Positions 8,019 to 16,443 of a stretch of 64,000 nt of DNA are shown here, piece by piece (positions within the stretch are counted from its first letter, which is position 1; each line of letters starts with the position of its first letter). Position numbers and translations under genes: made by a program. The DNA is from Fictibacillus nanhaiensis (GTDB lineage: Bacteria; Bacillota; Bacilli; Bacillales; Fictibacillaceae): assembly GCF_023715445.1 (NCBI RefSeq), contig NZ_JAMBOD010000001.1:1426001-1490000 (forward strand), in the 5' to 3' direction. The notes below the pieces were generated by a model. That model saw only the letters and a list, made by a program, of their open reading frames with translations. It was not told where the DNA came from and ran no database searches.

Positions 8019-8105
8019 TTAATGATATTCCCAAAAGTACATACATTCTTTATGATTAACGAATTTAAATCCTGCCTTTTCTAGACGCTTCTTTTCTATC
8101 ATCAT
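8019..8105 (-). CDS. Putative 28-aa small protein
   Basis: A short ORF beginning with two adjacent ATGs preceded by GGAGATATC at good spacing. The product reads MMIEKKRLEKAGFKFVNH then KECMYFWEYH, charged at the N-terminus and aromatic at the C-terminus. It fills most of an otherwise empty gap between the MetOD1-like gene and the permease terminator. No family is recognised. The ribosome site and plausible composition support it, but chance cannot be excluded at this length. Confidence 0.4.
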   Translation of the reverse strand: MMIEKKRLEKAGFKFVNHKECMYFWEYH

Positions 8106-8154
8106 GATATCTCCATTTCTTATTAGTAATCTTTATTTCAGCTAAAATTCCCAT

Positions 8155-8180
8155 AAAAAAAGAGACTTACGGGAAGTCTC
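8155..8180 (-). terminator. Terminator of amino acid permease gene
   Basis: GAGACTT / AAGTCTC stem with a five-base loop; on the minus strand it is followed by seven T residues. It sits 12 nt past the permease stop. Confidence 0.88.
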
Positions 8181-8191
8181 CTTTTTGTTAT

Positions 8192-9589
8192 TTATTCTTT
8201 TTCTAGTTTTGAATGTCTCTTTGAATATAAGAAGTAAATGGCACTTCCTATTCCAAGCCAGATGATGAAACGTACCCATGTATCTGCATCGAGCTGAAGC
8301 ATTAAGAATCCGCAAAATAGGATTGCAAGCAGCGGAATCCAAGGTACTCCCGGACAGCGGAATGCACGCGGAAGATCAGGCTGAGTTTTTCTCAGAACAA
8401 GTACGGCAATAGAAACCAGCACAAAGGCAGACAATGTTCCGATATTTACGAGCTTCGCAAGTTCATCCAGCGGTATTAACGCTCCCATAAGTGCAGCCAC
8501 GATTCCAAAGAACCATGTTGACCCATAAGGAGTGCGGTACTTTTTATGAACTGTTCTAAAGAATTTTGGCAAAAGACCGTCACGTGACATTGCATAGGAT
8601 ACACGAGTTTGTCCATAAAGCATGACGAGCATTACCGTTGTCATCCCTAGAATAGCCCCAACGTCTACGATTCCGGCTACCCAGTTTTGTCCCGCAACTT
8701 GAAGCACAAGTGAAATCGGATGATCCTCATTTCCTTTGAAGTCTGGATAAGGAACGACTCCTGTCATAATTCCTGTTACGATCACATAAAGGAACGTACA
8801 GATTAGCAAGGAATAAATGATTCCTCTTGGCAGATCTTTGTTCGGATTCCTTGTTTCTTCTGCAGCAGAGGCAATCGCATCAAAACCGATAAATGCGAAG
8901 AACACTAAAGCGGCAGCCGCAAAGATTCCTTCCATGCCAAACGGTGTAAACGGCGCCCAGTTCGCGGGTTTTACGTAACCAACAGCCACAACGATAAACA
9001 GAATGACAACGGCTACTTTAATGATAACCATAATGTTATTTACTCGCTTAGACTGCTTAACCCCTACTGAAAGCAAGATCGTAATGAGCATAACAATTAA
9101 AAATGCAGGAAGATTAAAATAAGTATTCACACCTGGTACTGCTCCTGGAGCAGCAGTGAAAGCAGTTGGAATGTTAATGCCAAATCCTTTTAAAAGCGAT
9201 TGAAAATAACCAGACCAGCCGACTGAAACGGCACTTACTGCTAAGAGATATTCCAGGATTAAGTCCCAGCCGATAATCCAAGCCAGAAATTCTCCCAATG
9301 TTGCATAAGTATAGGTATATACTGACCCTGAAACGGGTACGGTTGAAGCGAATTCTGCGTAGGATAGGGCCGCAAATAAACAAGCTAAACCGGCAATCAC
9401 AAACGAAATAATAAGTGCTGGACCGGCTGTAAGAGCACCCGCGCCAGTAAGAACAAAAATCCCTGTTCCGATGATGGCGCCGATACCAAGCATCGTCAAA
9501 TCCCATACACCCAGTTCTTTATTAAGCGTTGTTCCTGTTTTAGAAGCAGCTACTAATTCAGGAATACTCTTTTTTCTAAAAATACTCAT
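8192..9589 (-). CDS. yfnA: APC-family amino acid permease (YfnA/CAT type)
   Basis: A 465-aa proton-coupled amino acid transporter of the cationic-amino-acid-transporter branch, with about 12-13 membrane segments. The first helix carries the substrate-binding signature IGAIIGTGIFVLTGAGA and helix six has VFFAFIGFDAIASAAEET, both hallmarks of YfnA. The start ATG at 9589 (MSIFRKKS) has GGAGG six bases upstream; extension to 9652 would add 21 unconserved residues and is rejected. Single-gene unit. Exact substrates are not determinable here. Confidence 0.9.
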   Translation of the reverse strand: MSIFRKKSIPELVAASKTGTTLNKELGVWDLTMLGIGAIIGTGIFVLTGAGALTAGPALIISFVIAGLACLFAALSYAEFASTVPVSGSVYTYTYATLGEFLAWIIGWDLILEYLLAVSAVSVGWSGYFQSLLKGFGINIPTAFTAAPGAVPGVNTYFNLPAFLIVMLITILLSVGVKQSKRVNNIMVIIKVAVVILFIVVAVGYVKPANWAPFTPFGMEGIFAAAALVFFAFIGFDAIASAAEETRNPNKDLPRGIIYSLLICTFLYVIVTGIMTGVVPYPDFKGNEDHPISLVLQVAGQNWVAGIVDVGAILGMTTVMLVMLYGQTRVSYAMSRDGLLPKFFRTVHKKYRTPYGSTWFFGIVAALMGALIPLDELAKLVNIGTLSAFVLVSIAVLVLRKTQPDLPRAFRCPGVPWIPLLAILFCGFLMLQLDADTWVRFIIWLGIGSAIYFLYSKRHSKLEKE

Positions 9590-9883
9590 ATAAACCTCCA
9601 CTAAATGAACAATTTTTATTGCAGGCATTTCTTTATATTCTATAATTCGCAATTTTTCGATACTTTTTGGTGCTATAGAAAAATTTACTAACTAACTAGC
9701 TTGTTTTAACAAATATACCCTGGCTTTGAACCTGTTAACCTACTGGGGATAGATTGTGCATTTAAAACTATATTAGATAACCTGTGTAAATAATGAACTA
9801 GTATGCAGTAAATAATATTTTGGTTAACTGGAAAAAATATAGATGAATGGTCAGGATAGAAAATAATAGCTGGGGGGATGAAA
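9590..9883. other. Intergenic region without recognised gene
   Basis: AT-rich spacer with the promoter regions of the permease (minus) and of the small frameshifted gene (plus). No coding, RNA or repeat signal was identified. Confidence 0.35.
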
Positions 9884-10107
9884 TTGCTGAGCAAAATTTA
9901 TTCCTTTATACCAGACGTGATGGTTTTTGTAGAAGGATTCATAGTTTTCATTGTCCCCTATGGGATTTCAAAGTTATTTAAATGGATTCATTCATTAGGG
10001 AAAAAGAAAAAAAAGATTGGGATCAAAAATTTAGTAAGGTTCCAATCGAATATAATGTAAACGTTAAAATTCAAGACTACGGAATGGTAGGTACAAAAAA
10101 GAAATAA
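9884..10107 (+). pseudogene. Small membrane protein gene with -1 frameshift at an A8 run
   Basis: Frame 1 starts at TTG 9884 (GGGGGG at suitable spacing; an ATG at 9878 abuts the site). It gives one long hydrophobic segment, FIPDVMVFVEGFIVFIVPYG, then a lysine run. At the eight-A run 10007-10014 the sensible reading moves to another frame, DWDQKFSKVPIEYNVNVK then QDYGMVGTKKK, ending at TAA 10107. One extra A would make one ORF of about 74 aa. Either the gene is mutated, the base is a sequencing error, or ribosomes slip on the A-run. Family not recognised. Confidence 0.6.
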
Positions 10108-10119
10108 AATGATAAAAAG

Positions 10120-10156
10120 GTGACCCCAATATTTACTTTGGGTGTCACTCTTTTTT
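10120..10156. terminator. Bidirectional terminator
   Basis: GTGACCCCAA paired with TTGGGTGTCAC (one bulge), flanked by A on the left and T6 on the right. It serves the plus-strand small membrane gene and the convergent EamA pseudogene. Confidence 0.8.
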
Positions 10157-10162
10157 ACATTT

Positions 10163-11082
10163 TTATTGTAATTCAATATTGATGGATGATTCTTTTTCAG
10201 GAATTGTTAAAAAGACGACAGCAATCACAATAAATGCCCCACCGAGTAGCTGATAACCACCGAATCTTTCGTTTAGCCAAGTTATTGATAAGATAGCGGC
10301 CACTAGTGGTTCAATACTGGATAACAGGCTAGTTTCAACCGCAGACAAGTACTTTAAGCTTCCAATATAAAGAACGAAGAAACGGTTCCGCTTATTATGA
10401 TCAAGAGAAGCATGGAGAATGTGCTAACCGTTAATGAACCAGCCTTCCCCCAAGAGCTAAATTGTGGATTCCCCAAAAATAAGACGACGCCTCCGATCAG
10501 CATCCCCCACCCTACAATAATGGATGTCCCCCATCGCTTTATTAGTGAGGCAGGATGCAGCGTGTAAAACGTAAAACCGAGCGCTGTTAATCCCCCAAAA
10601 ATTATTGCTTTCTTTGATAATACAATATCCTGCACAGATCCGTTTGTGATCAAATAGAAAACGCCTGCCAATGCTGCAAACAACGCGATGAACTGCATAG
10701 CAGAAGGTAACCTTTTGTTAAGGATCGCCATCCATACCATAATAAAAACAGGACCAAGAAACTGAAACAAAGTAGCCGTTACAGCATTACTTATGTAAAC
10801 CGTTTCGATAAACGCATATTGAGCTCCCAGCATGCCAAGAACCGAAAAGATAATAAGCTGAATCCATTGACTAGGATGTTTCCATATAGCAAAGATCGCT
10901 TGTTTAGTGAAAATTAAAAAACTTAATAGAATAATCCCCGCTGCTATTAGACGGACAACTAAATAGTCAGCTGATGTCAGTTCTGTGTTTTGAAAAAGCC
11001 ATTGAATCATAGGACCAGAGATTCCCCACAGCGCAGCACCGCTAATAATCATTATTAAACCTACTTGACGAGACCGTTTCAT
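10163..11082 (-). pseudogene. EamA/DMT-family transporter, frameshifted
   Basis: Ten-helix drug/metabolite transporter split by a single-base loss. Frame 1 (10354-11082) covers about 240 residues, with the first EamA repeat MIISGAALWGISGPMIQWLF and most of the second, then runs out as SSFFILEA-stop. Frame 3 resumes YIGSLKYLSAVETSLLSSIE and AILSITWLNERFGGYQLLGG, a normal EamA C-terminus. The break lies near 10371-10385. RBS AGGAGG precedes ATG 11082. It is divergent from a MocR regulator, its probable controller. Confidence 0.85.
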
Positions 11083-11155
11083 GAAGCATACCTCCTGAGC
11101 TGCAACTTGCTTTTACAAATAAAAAATGATAAGCATAGAGGTATTATAATGAAGT

Positions 11156-11179
11156 TCTGACTCTATAAAAAGTGTCAGA
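11156..11179. promoter_or_regulatory. Candidate MocR operator
   Basis: TCTGAC-N12-GTCAGA, a perfect six-base inverted repeat with TATAAA inside the spacer, between the divergent EamA and MocR genes. A TATAAT (11145-11150) lies immediately to its left. MocR regulators commonly bind in such divergent regions. Confidence 0.4.
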
Positions 11180-11206
11180 TTCTTAAAATACAAGGGGGTC
11201 AGTTTT

Positions 11207-12595
11207 GTGGTTGAAATTACACCGAAGCTTGATACGCAAAGCAACAAGCCTCTTTATATTCAACTCTATCTTTTTATAAAACAAGAGGTGCAGAATGGCA
11301 ACCTGCCCCAGCAAACGAAACTGCCTTCTAAACGAAAACTGGCCAAGCATCTGAACATCAGCCAAAACACCATCGAATCTGCGTCCAGCCAGCTGGTTGC
11401 TGAGGGCTATATCGAACCCATTTCCCGCAAAGGCTATTTTGTATGTGAAGTCGATCAAAAACAATTAGATATAAATAGAAACATTCCTTCTGTCAAAGAG
11501 AAAAAGTACAGGGATACTCCTTACCGCTATGATTTTACCAATACAGGTATTGAAGTAAATGCCTTTCCATTTTCGGTATATCGAAAAATAGCTGGCGAAG
11601 TGATCAGGCATGAGAATAAAGAGGTTTTATTGTTAGGCCATCCTCAAGGAGAGTATGGTCTTCGTGAAGAGATCTCGAAATATGTATACGAATCCCGCGG
11701 GGTACGCTGTTCACCTAGCCAAATCGTTATTGGAGGAGGAACACCTTATCTTATAAAAATCCTTTTTCAACTATTGAATGGCAGTACGTTTGCTGTTGAG
11801 GACCCTGGCTACCACAGAAAGTTAGTTTTATTTGAAAATAGGCATGAGAAAGTAAAGATGATCCCGCTGGATGAAGGGGGATTAATCGTCTCTGAACTAG
11901 AAAAAAGCGGTGCGAATGCTGTTTTTGCAACACCGTCCCATCAGTTTCCTTGTGGTATGGTCATGCCTATAGCACGACGCCTGCAGTTGTTGAAATGGGC
12001 TGAGAATAAAAAGGATCGCTTTATTATTGAAGATGACTATGACAGTGAGTTTCGATACGAAGGAAAGCCGATTCCTGGTCTTCAAGGCCTTGATTCTTAT
12101 GAGAATGTCATTTATATGAGTACTTTTTCAAAAGCTCTTATACCCTCTTTACGAATCAGTTATATGATTCTTCCAAAGCGGCTTTTAAAAATCTATCAAA
12201 CTGAGTATTTCTTTTATACACAAACTGTCTCACGCATCGATCAGGAGATTTTAATGCGTTTTATTAAAGAGAGACACTGGGAAAAGCATATAAACCGCAT
12301 GAAAGTAGTCTATCAAAAGAAAAGAGATGCACTTGTTTATGAAATTTCGAGGTGTTTTCCCAATTCTGTTGAAATAATCGGTCAGGACTCAGGACTTCAT
12401 CTGTTAGTACGGCCTAATAATGGGATGACAGAAAAAGAACTGGTTGAAAAAGCGGCTGCATTCAGCATGAAGGTCTATCCTGTTTCTGCATACGGCAGAT
12501 GTGATCATCAGACGGTATTAATGGGGTTTGCGGTGCTTTCTGTGGAAGAAATTAAAGGTGCTGTTGAGCTGTTGGCGAATGCTTGGTTTCAATAA
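11207..12595 (+). CDS. MocR-family (GntR-aminotransferase fusion) transcription regulator
   Basis: PLP-dependent transcription factor with a GntR-type winged helix at about residues 10-80 (PLYIQLYLFIKQEVQNGNLP, then LAKHLNISQNTIESASSQLV). A class-I aminotransferase-like domain follows, with the PLP lysine in MSTFSKALIPSLRISYMILP and the pocket signature IIEDDYDSEFRYEG. Length 462 aa is typical. The GTG start follows AAGGGGGT. It probably controls the divergent transporter, now a pseudogene. The effector is unknown; PdxR-like control of vitamin B6 genes is not supported, as no pdx gene is adjacent. Confidence 0.92.
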   Translation: MVEITPKLDTQSNKPLYIQLYLFIKQEVQNGNLPQQTKLPSKRKLAKHLNISQNTIESASSQLVAEGYIEPISRKGYFVCEVDQKQLDINRNIPSVKEKKYRDTPYRYDFTNTGIEVNAFPFSVYRKIAGEVIRHENKEVLLLGHPQGEYGLREEISKYVYESRGVRCSPSQIVIGGGTPYLIKILFQLLNGSTFAVEDPGYHRKLVLFENRHEKVKMIPLDEGGLIVSELEKSGANAVFATPSHQFPCGMVMPIARRLQLLKWAENKKDRFIIEDDYDSEFRYEGKPIPGLQGLDSYENVIYMSTFSKALIPSLRISYMILPKRLLKIYQTEYFFYTQTVSRIDQEILMRFIKERHWEKHINRMKVVYQKKRDALVYEISRCFPNSVEIIGQDSGLHLLVRPNNGMTEKELVEKAAAFSMKVYPVSAYGRCDHQTVLMGFAVLSVEEIKGAVELLANAWFQ

Positions 12596-12611
12596 ATAAA
12601 CTTGGCTGTTA

Positions 12612-12655
12612 TTTTTCCAAAACTCGAAAAACTCGCGGGATGGTGTCTCGCGAGA
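12612..12655. terminator. Weak hairpin between convergent genes
   Basis: CTCGCGGGA / TCTCGCGAG stem (one G-U pair, five-base loop) between the MocR and DUF4362 stops. No strong T-run on either side, so termination strength is uncertain. Confidence 0.45.
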
Positions 12656-12663
12656 AGTTAATC

Positions 12664-13161
12664 TTATTTGGGCATTTCTTCTTGTTTTAACTGTATTAAA
12701 GAATATTCAATGGTATCTAATTGCTTTGAACAGCCATTTAATACAAAAATAGGATCTGCCATTTCTTCGACTAGAATTTCTGAACATGTATCTTTGTAAA
12801 TACCTTTGTCCCGTCCGCCATACCAATCATGTGAATTATCGTACGTATAGTAATATTTTTCTCCGTCAAAAACAAGATCCTTGAATATCGGATCTCCTTC
12901 TTTTGAATAACTTGTAATTCGAATTTTATCTTCTTTTTTATTACTAGTATTTCTTATAAACTCATGAAAACGTTCAATGTTATGATTTTTAATACCCCAG
13001 ATAATATCGCTCTTCTCTATCGCTTCTTTTCTGCTATAAGGTTCTGATGTTGCCAGATCAATCGGGAGAGGTGAAAACTCCTTCACGTCCATATGATCCT
13101 TATCCCCTATGTTAAACAAAAAGCTCGACGAAATCACAACTAATATACTTAAAAGCTTCAT
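12664..13161 (-). CDS. DUF4362 exported protein
   Basis: A 165-aa protein with an N-terminal hydrophobic signal (LLSILVVISSSFLFNIG), no lipobox cysteine, and the DUF4362 core: IRITSYSKEGDPIFKDLVFD, YYYTYDNSHDWYGG and a late two-cysteine region (KDTCSEI, LNGCSK). These domains occur in Bacillus secreted or lipid-anchored proteins of unknown function. It is divergent from a LysR regulator 150 bp away that might control it. Confidence 0.75.
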   Translation of the reverse strand: MKLLSILVVISSSFLFNIGDKDHMDVKEFSPLPIDLATSEPYSRKEAIEKSDIIWGIKNHNIERFHEFIRNTSNKKEDKIRITSYSKEGDPIFKDLVFDGEKYYYTYDNSHDWYGGRDKGIYKDTCSEILVEEMADPIFVLNGCSKQLDTIEYSLIQLKQEEMPK

Positions 13162-13314
13162 TTTGCCTCCTGAATATTTTGCCTATTTATTTATTAGACG
13201 ATTTGCAAAATGATTTAGTTTCAGATTTCCATTTCACACAAATTATGTATTTTAAGCTAAAATGAATATAACGTCTTTTTCATTAATGTCTGCTTAACTC
13301 AAAGGAGAATTTGT

Positions 13315-14214
13315 ATGAATTTAGAACAAATCAAATACATTGTTGAAGTTGCAAAAGAAAGTTCGATTACAAAAGCTGCTGACAAACTACATCTCTCCCC
13401 ATCTGCGATCAGTCAATCGATCACACAGCTAGAAAAAGAGTTTGGCATCTCCATATTTACGCGTTCCAGGCAGGGCACAATTCCGACCGCTGAAGGAAAA
13501 TCTATTGTGTCTAAAGCCTATGAAATCCTGCATAAAATGGATGAATTGCAGGAAGAGCTTTCTATTAAACAAAAAGCAAAAAAACTAACACTAAAAGTAG
13601 GCTGTGCACCAGCACTCACCTATATGGTGTATGATGCCTTTCTCCTATTTCATGAACAATTTCCTGGGGTTAACGTCATGATCAAAGAAATCGATCAGGA
13701 TCATATATTAGAAGAAATAAAGAATGGAAGCATTGATATCGGGTTAAGTTCTTTTACTGAGTATGATTTATCTTCTATGAAGCATGAAAAAGGAATTGGG
13801 TACGAACCGCTCTATACTGGCCATGTCTGTGTTTGTGCAGGAAAGAAGTCTCCGCTGTACTATAAAGAATTTCTAACCCCAGCGGAATTAACCGATAAAA
13901 AAATGGTCATATACAACTCAAAAGGCGGAACAACATTTAATGATACGTATTTAAAAAACGAGCAAATTTTATTTTCATCGAACAATATAGAAGTTTTAAG
14001 ATCTGCCATATTAGACGGTCATGCTTTTTCTTTCGTGCTGAACTTTACATTTAAAAAGAACGTGGATGTGCTAAATCGCAATTTAGCCCTCATTCCTTTT
14101 AAAAATCCAGATTTGGTTTATCAGGACTTTTGGACACTCTATCCCCTAACAAGAGGCTTAACAGCAGAAGCAAAAGAATTCGATCAACTAATGAGATATT
14201 TATTAGAGCAATAG
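13315..14214 (+). CDS. LysR-family transcriptional regulator
   Basis: A 299-aa LTTR. The N-terminal winged HTH is textbook (KYIVEVAKESSITKAADKLH, then LSPSAISQSITQLEKEFGIS), followed by a linker helix and a periplasmic-binding-like effector domain from about residue 90. AAAGGAG precedes the ATG. It is divergent from the DUF4362 gene and its 3' end faces a Spo0E-like gene. Target and inducer cannot be told. Confidence 0.92.
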   Translation: MNLEQIKYIVEVAKESSITKAADKLHLSPSAISQSITQLEKEFGISIFTRSRQGTIPTAEGKSIVSKAYEILHKMDELQEELSIKQKAKKLTLKVGCAPALTYMVYDAFLLFHEQFPGVNVMIKEIDQDHILEEIKNGSIDIGLSSFTEYDLSSMKHEKGIGYEPLYTGHVCVCAGKKSPLYYKEFLTPAELTDKKMVIYNSKGGTTFNDTYLKNEQILFSSNNIEVLRSAILDGHAFSFVLNFTFKKNVDVLNRNLALIPFKNPDLVYQDFWTLYPLTRGLTAEAKEFDQLMRYLLEQ

Positions 14215-14220
14215 AAATAG

Positions 14221-14403
14221 CTAAAGAGCATTCTGTTGTTTCTCCAGCATACTCTTTTGATAATAATAGATTAGCTTATCTAGCATCTGACTTTGTTTTA
14301 CAAGTTCGGGACCGGAAAAATCATTTGAGCTCGGTCTGAGATCATACATCTTTTGACGGCACCTTTTGATTTCTTGCAATAGTAATTGCATCTCGTAATC
14401 CAT
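14221..14403 (-). CDS. Spo0E-like aspartyl-phosphate phosphatase
   Basis: A 60-aa helical-hairpin protein of the Spo0E family. These dephosphorylate Spo0A~P and delay sporulation. The signature SQMLDKLIYYYQK (around residues 38-50; family motif SxxxLD) is present, with a preceding helix LLLQEIKRCRQKMYDL. AAGGGATTGCTTTA precedes the ATG. It supports a spore-forming host. Which Spo0E paralogue it is remains open. Confidence 0.85.
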   Translation of the reverse strand: MDYEMQLLLQEIKRCRQKMYDLRPSSNDFSGPELVKQSQMLDKLIYYYQKSMLEKQQNAL

Positions 14404-14637
14404 TAAAGCAATCCCTTTCTAGTACACTAATAAATTCCATTTCTATTTATAACTTAAGGATAGAATGAACCCCAATTCATGTAAATTTAATTATTTTTAA
14501 TAGATTTTCAGTTTTGCTTAAGTGGCTTAATTTAGTAAAGGAAAGCTTGGATACTAATCGATATTCTTTTTACACCGCCGCGTATGTACTGCAACATGTG
14601 CAAGCGGGTTCAAGATCAAGTATAAAGGGGAATGTTC

Positions 14638-14985
14638 ATGCCTAAATTACTGCTGCACTTGGAAGAGTTGTCCATATTGTTAATGAGTGTTTATTTTTAT
14701 TGGCATTTTGAATTTAGCTGGTTATTGTTCTTTTTACTATTGTTTGCTCCTGATTTATCCATGTTAGGCTATCTTATTAATAATAAAATAGGTTCCATTT
14801 GCTATAACCTGTTTCATACCTACATTCTAGCAATCTTATTATTATTTTTAGGATTTATTTGGACAATAGATCTACTCCTAATATTAGGAATGATAATGTC
14901 TGCCCATATCGCAATTGATCGAACAATTGGTTATGGACTCAAATATCCTGGTAACTTTAAAGAGACTCATTTACATAAAGTTTAG
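14638..14985 (+). CDS. DUF4260 family membrane protein
   Basis: A 115-aa protein with four hydrophobic segments and the family features LFAPDLSMLGYLINNKIGS, YNLFHTYILA and a C-terminal AHIAIDRTIGYGLKY. The ATG at 14638 is preferred over 14632 because AAAGGGG abuts the earlier one. Function unknown for the family. Confidence 0.8.
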   Translation: MPKLLLHLEELSILLMSVYFYWHFEFSWLLFFLLLFAPDLSMLGYLINNKIGSICYNLFHTYILAILLLFLGFIWTIDLLLILGMIMSAHIAIDRTIGYGLKYPGNFKETHLHKV

Positions 14986-15103
14986 TTTTTAAAAGTTAAT
15001 TTGCCGATTAGTCCAATCGTTTCAGACAAGCCTGAGTAAGATATAATGTGGAGGATGTATTCGTATATTCTCCTCTACAGTTTCAAAATAGGGGGTGTCT
15101 ATT

Positions 15104-15187
15104 TTGAGTCTAATTAGCATTTTAGATGGTTTTTTCTCTTCTAAGAAAAGAGCAAAGAGCAAGAAGAACAAAAAGAACAAGAAATGA
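15104..15187 (+). CDS. Putative 27-aa amphipathic basic peptide
   Basis: A TTG start six bases after AGGGGGTGT, preceded by a TATAAT box (15041-15046) and followed by a strong terminator, so the unit looks like a real mini-gene. The product has a hydrophobic N-terminus (SLISILDGFFSS) and a tail of ten Lys plus Arg/Asn (KKRAKSKKNKKNKK). It could be a membrane-active or nucleic-acid-binding peptide; neither is shown. Confidence 0.5.
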   Translation: MSLISILDGFFSSKKRAKSKKNKKNKK

Positions 15188-15210
15188 TTTGGCTAACCCC
15201 AGAATATTAA

Positions 15211-15240
15211 AAAGAGCTGACCTATTGGTCGGCTCTTTTC
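15211..15240. terminator. Bidirectional terminator
   Basis: AAGAGCTGACC / GGTCGGCTCTT with a TATT loop, flanked by A-rich and T-rich tracts. It lies between the mini-gene and the convergent AEC transporter. Confidence 0.85.
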
Positions 15241-15263
15241 AATCTCCTAATAAACTTCATTAT

Positions 15264-16169
15264 TTATAACAAAATGGCTAGCAGGAATGGCAAAGTAACT
15301 AAAGAAAATAATGTACTTACTAACGTTGCACTTGAAACAAAATCTGGCTCTGTACCGAATTGAAGTGCGTACATGGTCGTGTTAGCCGCAGATGGCATGG
15401 CTGCCATTAAAATCATGATTGCAGCCAGCATCTCATCAACCGGCAAAAACAGCGTAATACCGAAAGCGATTAAAGGCGAGATTGCTAGTTTTAAAACTAA
15501 CGAATACGTTAATTTCTCTACTTGTATATTTCGTAAAGAAATTTTTGCGAGCTGCATGCCAAGGATAATCATGATGGTTGGAATGGCAGAGTCCGCTACT
15601 AAATCTAGGGCTTCAGAAACGGATCCTTTAATTGGTATGTTTAATTGTTGAAACACCACACCTGCTATCGCACCGTATACAATCGGCATACGGCGAACCG
15701 CTCTTAAAGCAGATGAGACCCCATCGTTTTCAGGACTTCCTTTTGCTGCATAATAAATGCCGACCGTGCACATCACTAGCTGTTGAATGACCATTAATAC
15801 AACAGCATAATCGAGTCCTGCAGCACCAAAAGCAAAAAGAGCGACAGGTGTTCCATAATTTCCGTTATTCATAAATGCTGACGCCAGGATTACACCGCAT
15901 GTTTCACGCATGTTGTATTTCTTAAAATAACTGATTACATAAACCAGACCGATGAGTACAAAACAAAGAATAAGGGTGTAAACGAGCATATATCCATACG
16001 TTTTTGTAAAAGTAGTCTCGTAAAACGTGCGAAACACCAGAAAAGGTGACATGAGATATAGAGCCATTGTGGAAAGCGTTTGTGTTTCAAAACCAATCAC
16101 CTTTTGTCCTATAAATCCAATCGCAAAGATCGCGAAAACCGGCAAAACGATGCTTAGCAGTTCTAACAT
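15264..16169 (-). CDS. AEC-family transporter (auxin efflux carrier-like permease)
   Basis: A 301-aa, ten-helix secondary carrier of the AEC/BART superfamily; bacterial members move malate, malonate or other organic acids. Family features are the N-terminal VLPVFAIFAIGFIGQKVIG, the broken-helix segment NNGNYGTPVALFAFG near residue 102 and the C-terminal AAMPSAANTTMYALQFG. RBS AGAAGG. Single gene. Substrate unknown. Confidence 0.87.
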   Translation of the reverse strand: MLELLSIVLPVFAIFAIGFIGQKVIGFETQTLSTMALYLMSPFLVFRTFYETTFTKTYGYMLVYTLILCFVLIGLVYVISYFKKYNMRETCGVILASAFMNNGNYGTPVALFAFGAAGLDYAVVLMVIQQLVMCTVGIYYAAKGSPENDGVSSALRAVRRMPIVYGAIAGVVFQQLNIPIKGSVSEALDLVADSAIPTIMIILGMQLAKISLRNIQVEKLTYSLVLKLAISPLIAFGITLFLPVDEMLAAIMILMAAMPSAANTTMYALQFGTEPDFVSSATLVSTLFSLVTLPFLLAILL

Positions 16170-16261
16170 ATATAAACCTTCTTCCTAATTCACTTATGTA
16201 TAGTAGCATATCGTTTAACGCTGTGCTGGTCTAGAGAAAGTGATTATGACTGTATAATTAA

Positions 16262-16300
16262 AAAAACAAAAAAGACTTTCTGCTTGTAACAGAAAGCCTT
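16262..16300 (-). terminator. Terminator downstream of metallophore operon
   Basis: AGGCTTTCTG / CAGAAAGTCT on the minus strand with a seven-base loop, then TTTTTTG and another T6. It sits about 145 nt past the last ABC gene. Confidence 0.8.
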
Positions 16301-16443
16301 GAATTTAAACTATTTTTAAACTATTCATGTAATTTCCCATAAACTTCAGGAATGAAAAGTATTTTGGACAAGATTTTTTCTTTCTCCATAAACGCAACCG
16401 ATATACATCTGTGTGTTGGTATCTAAAACTCTTTTTCTTTTTC

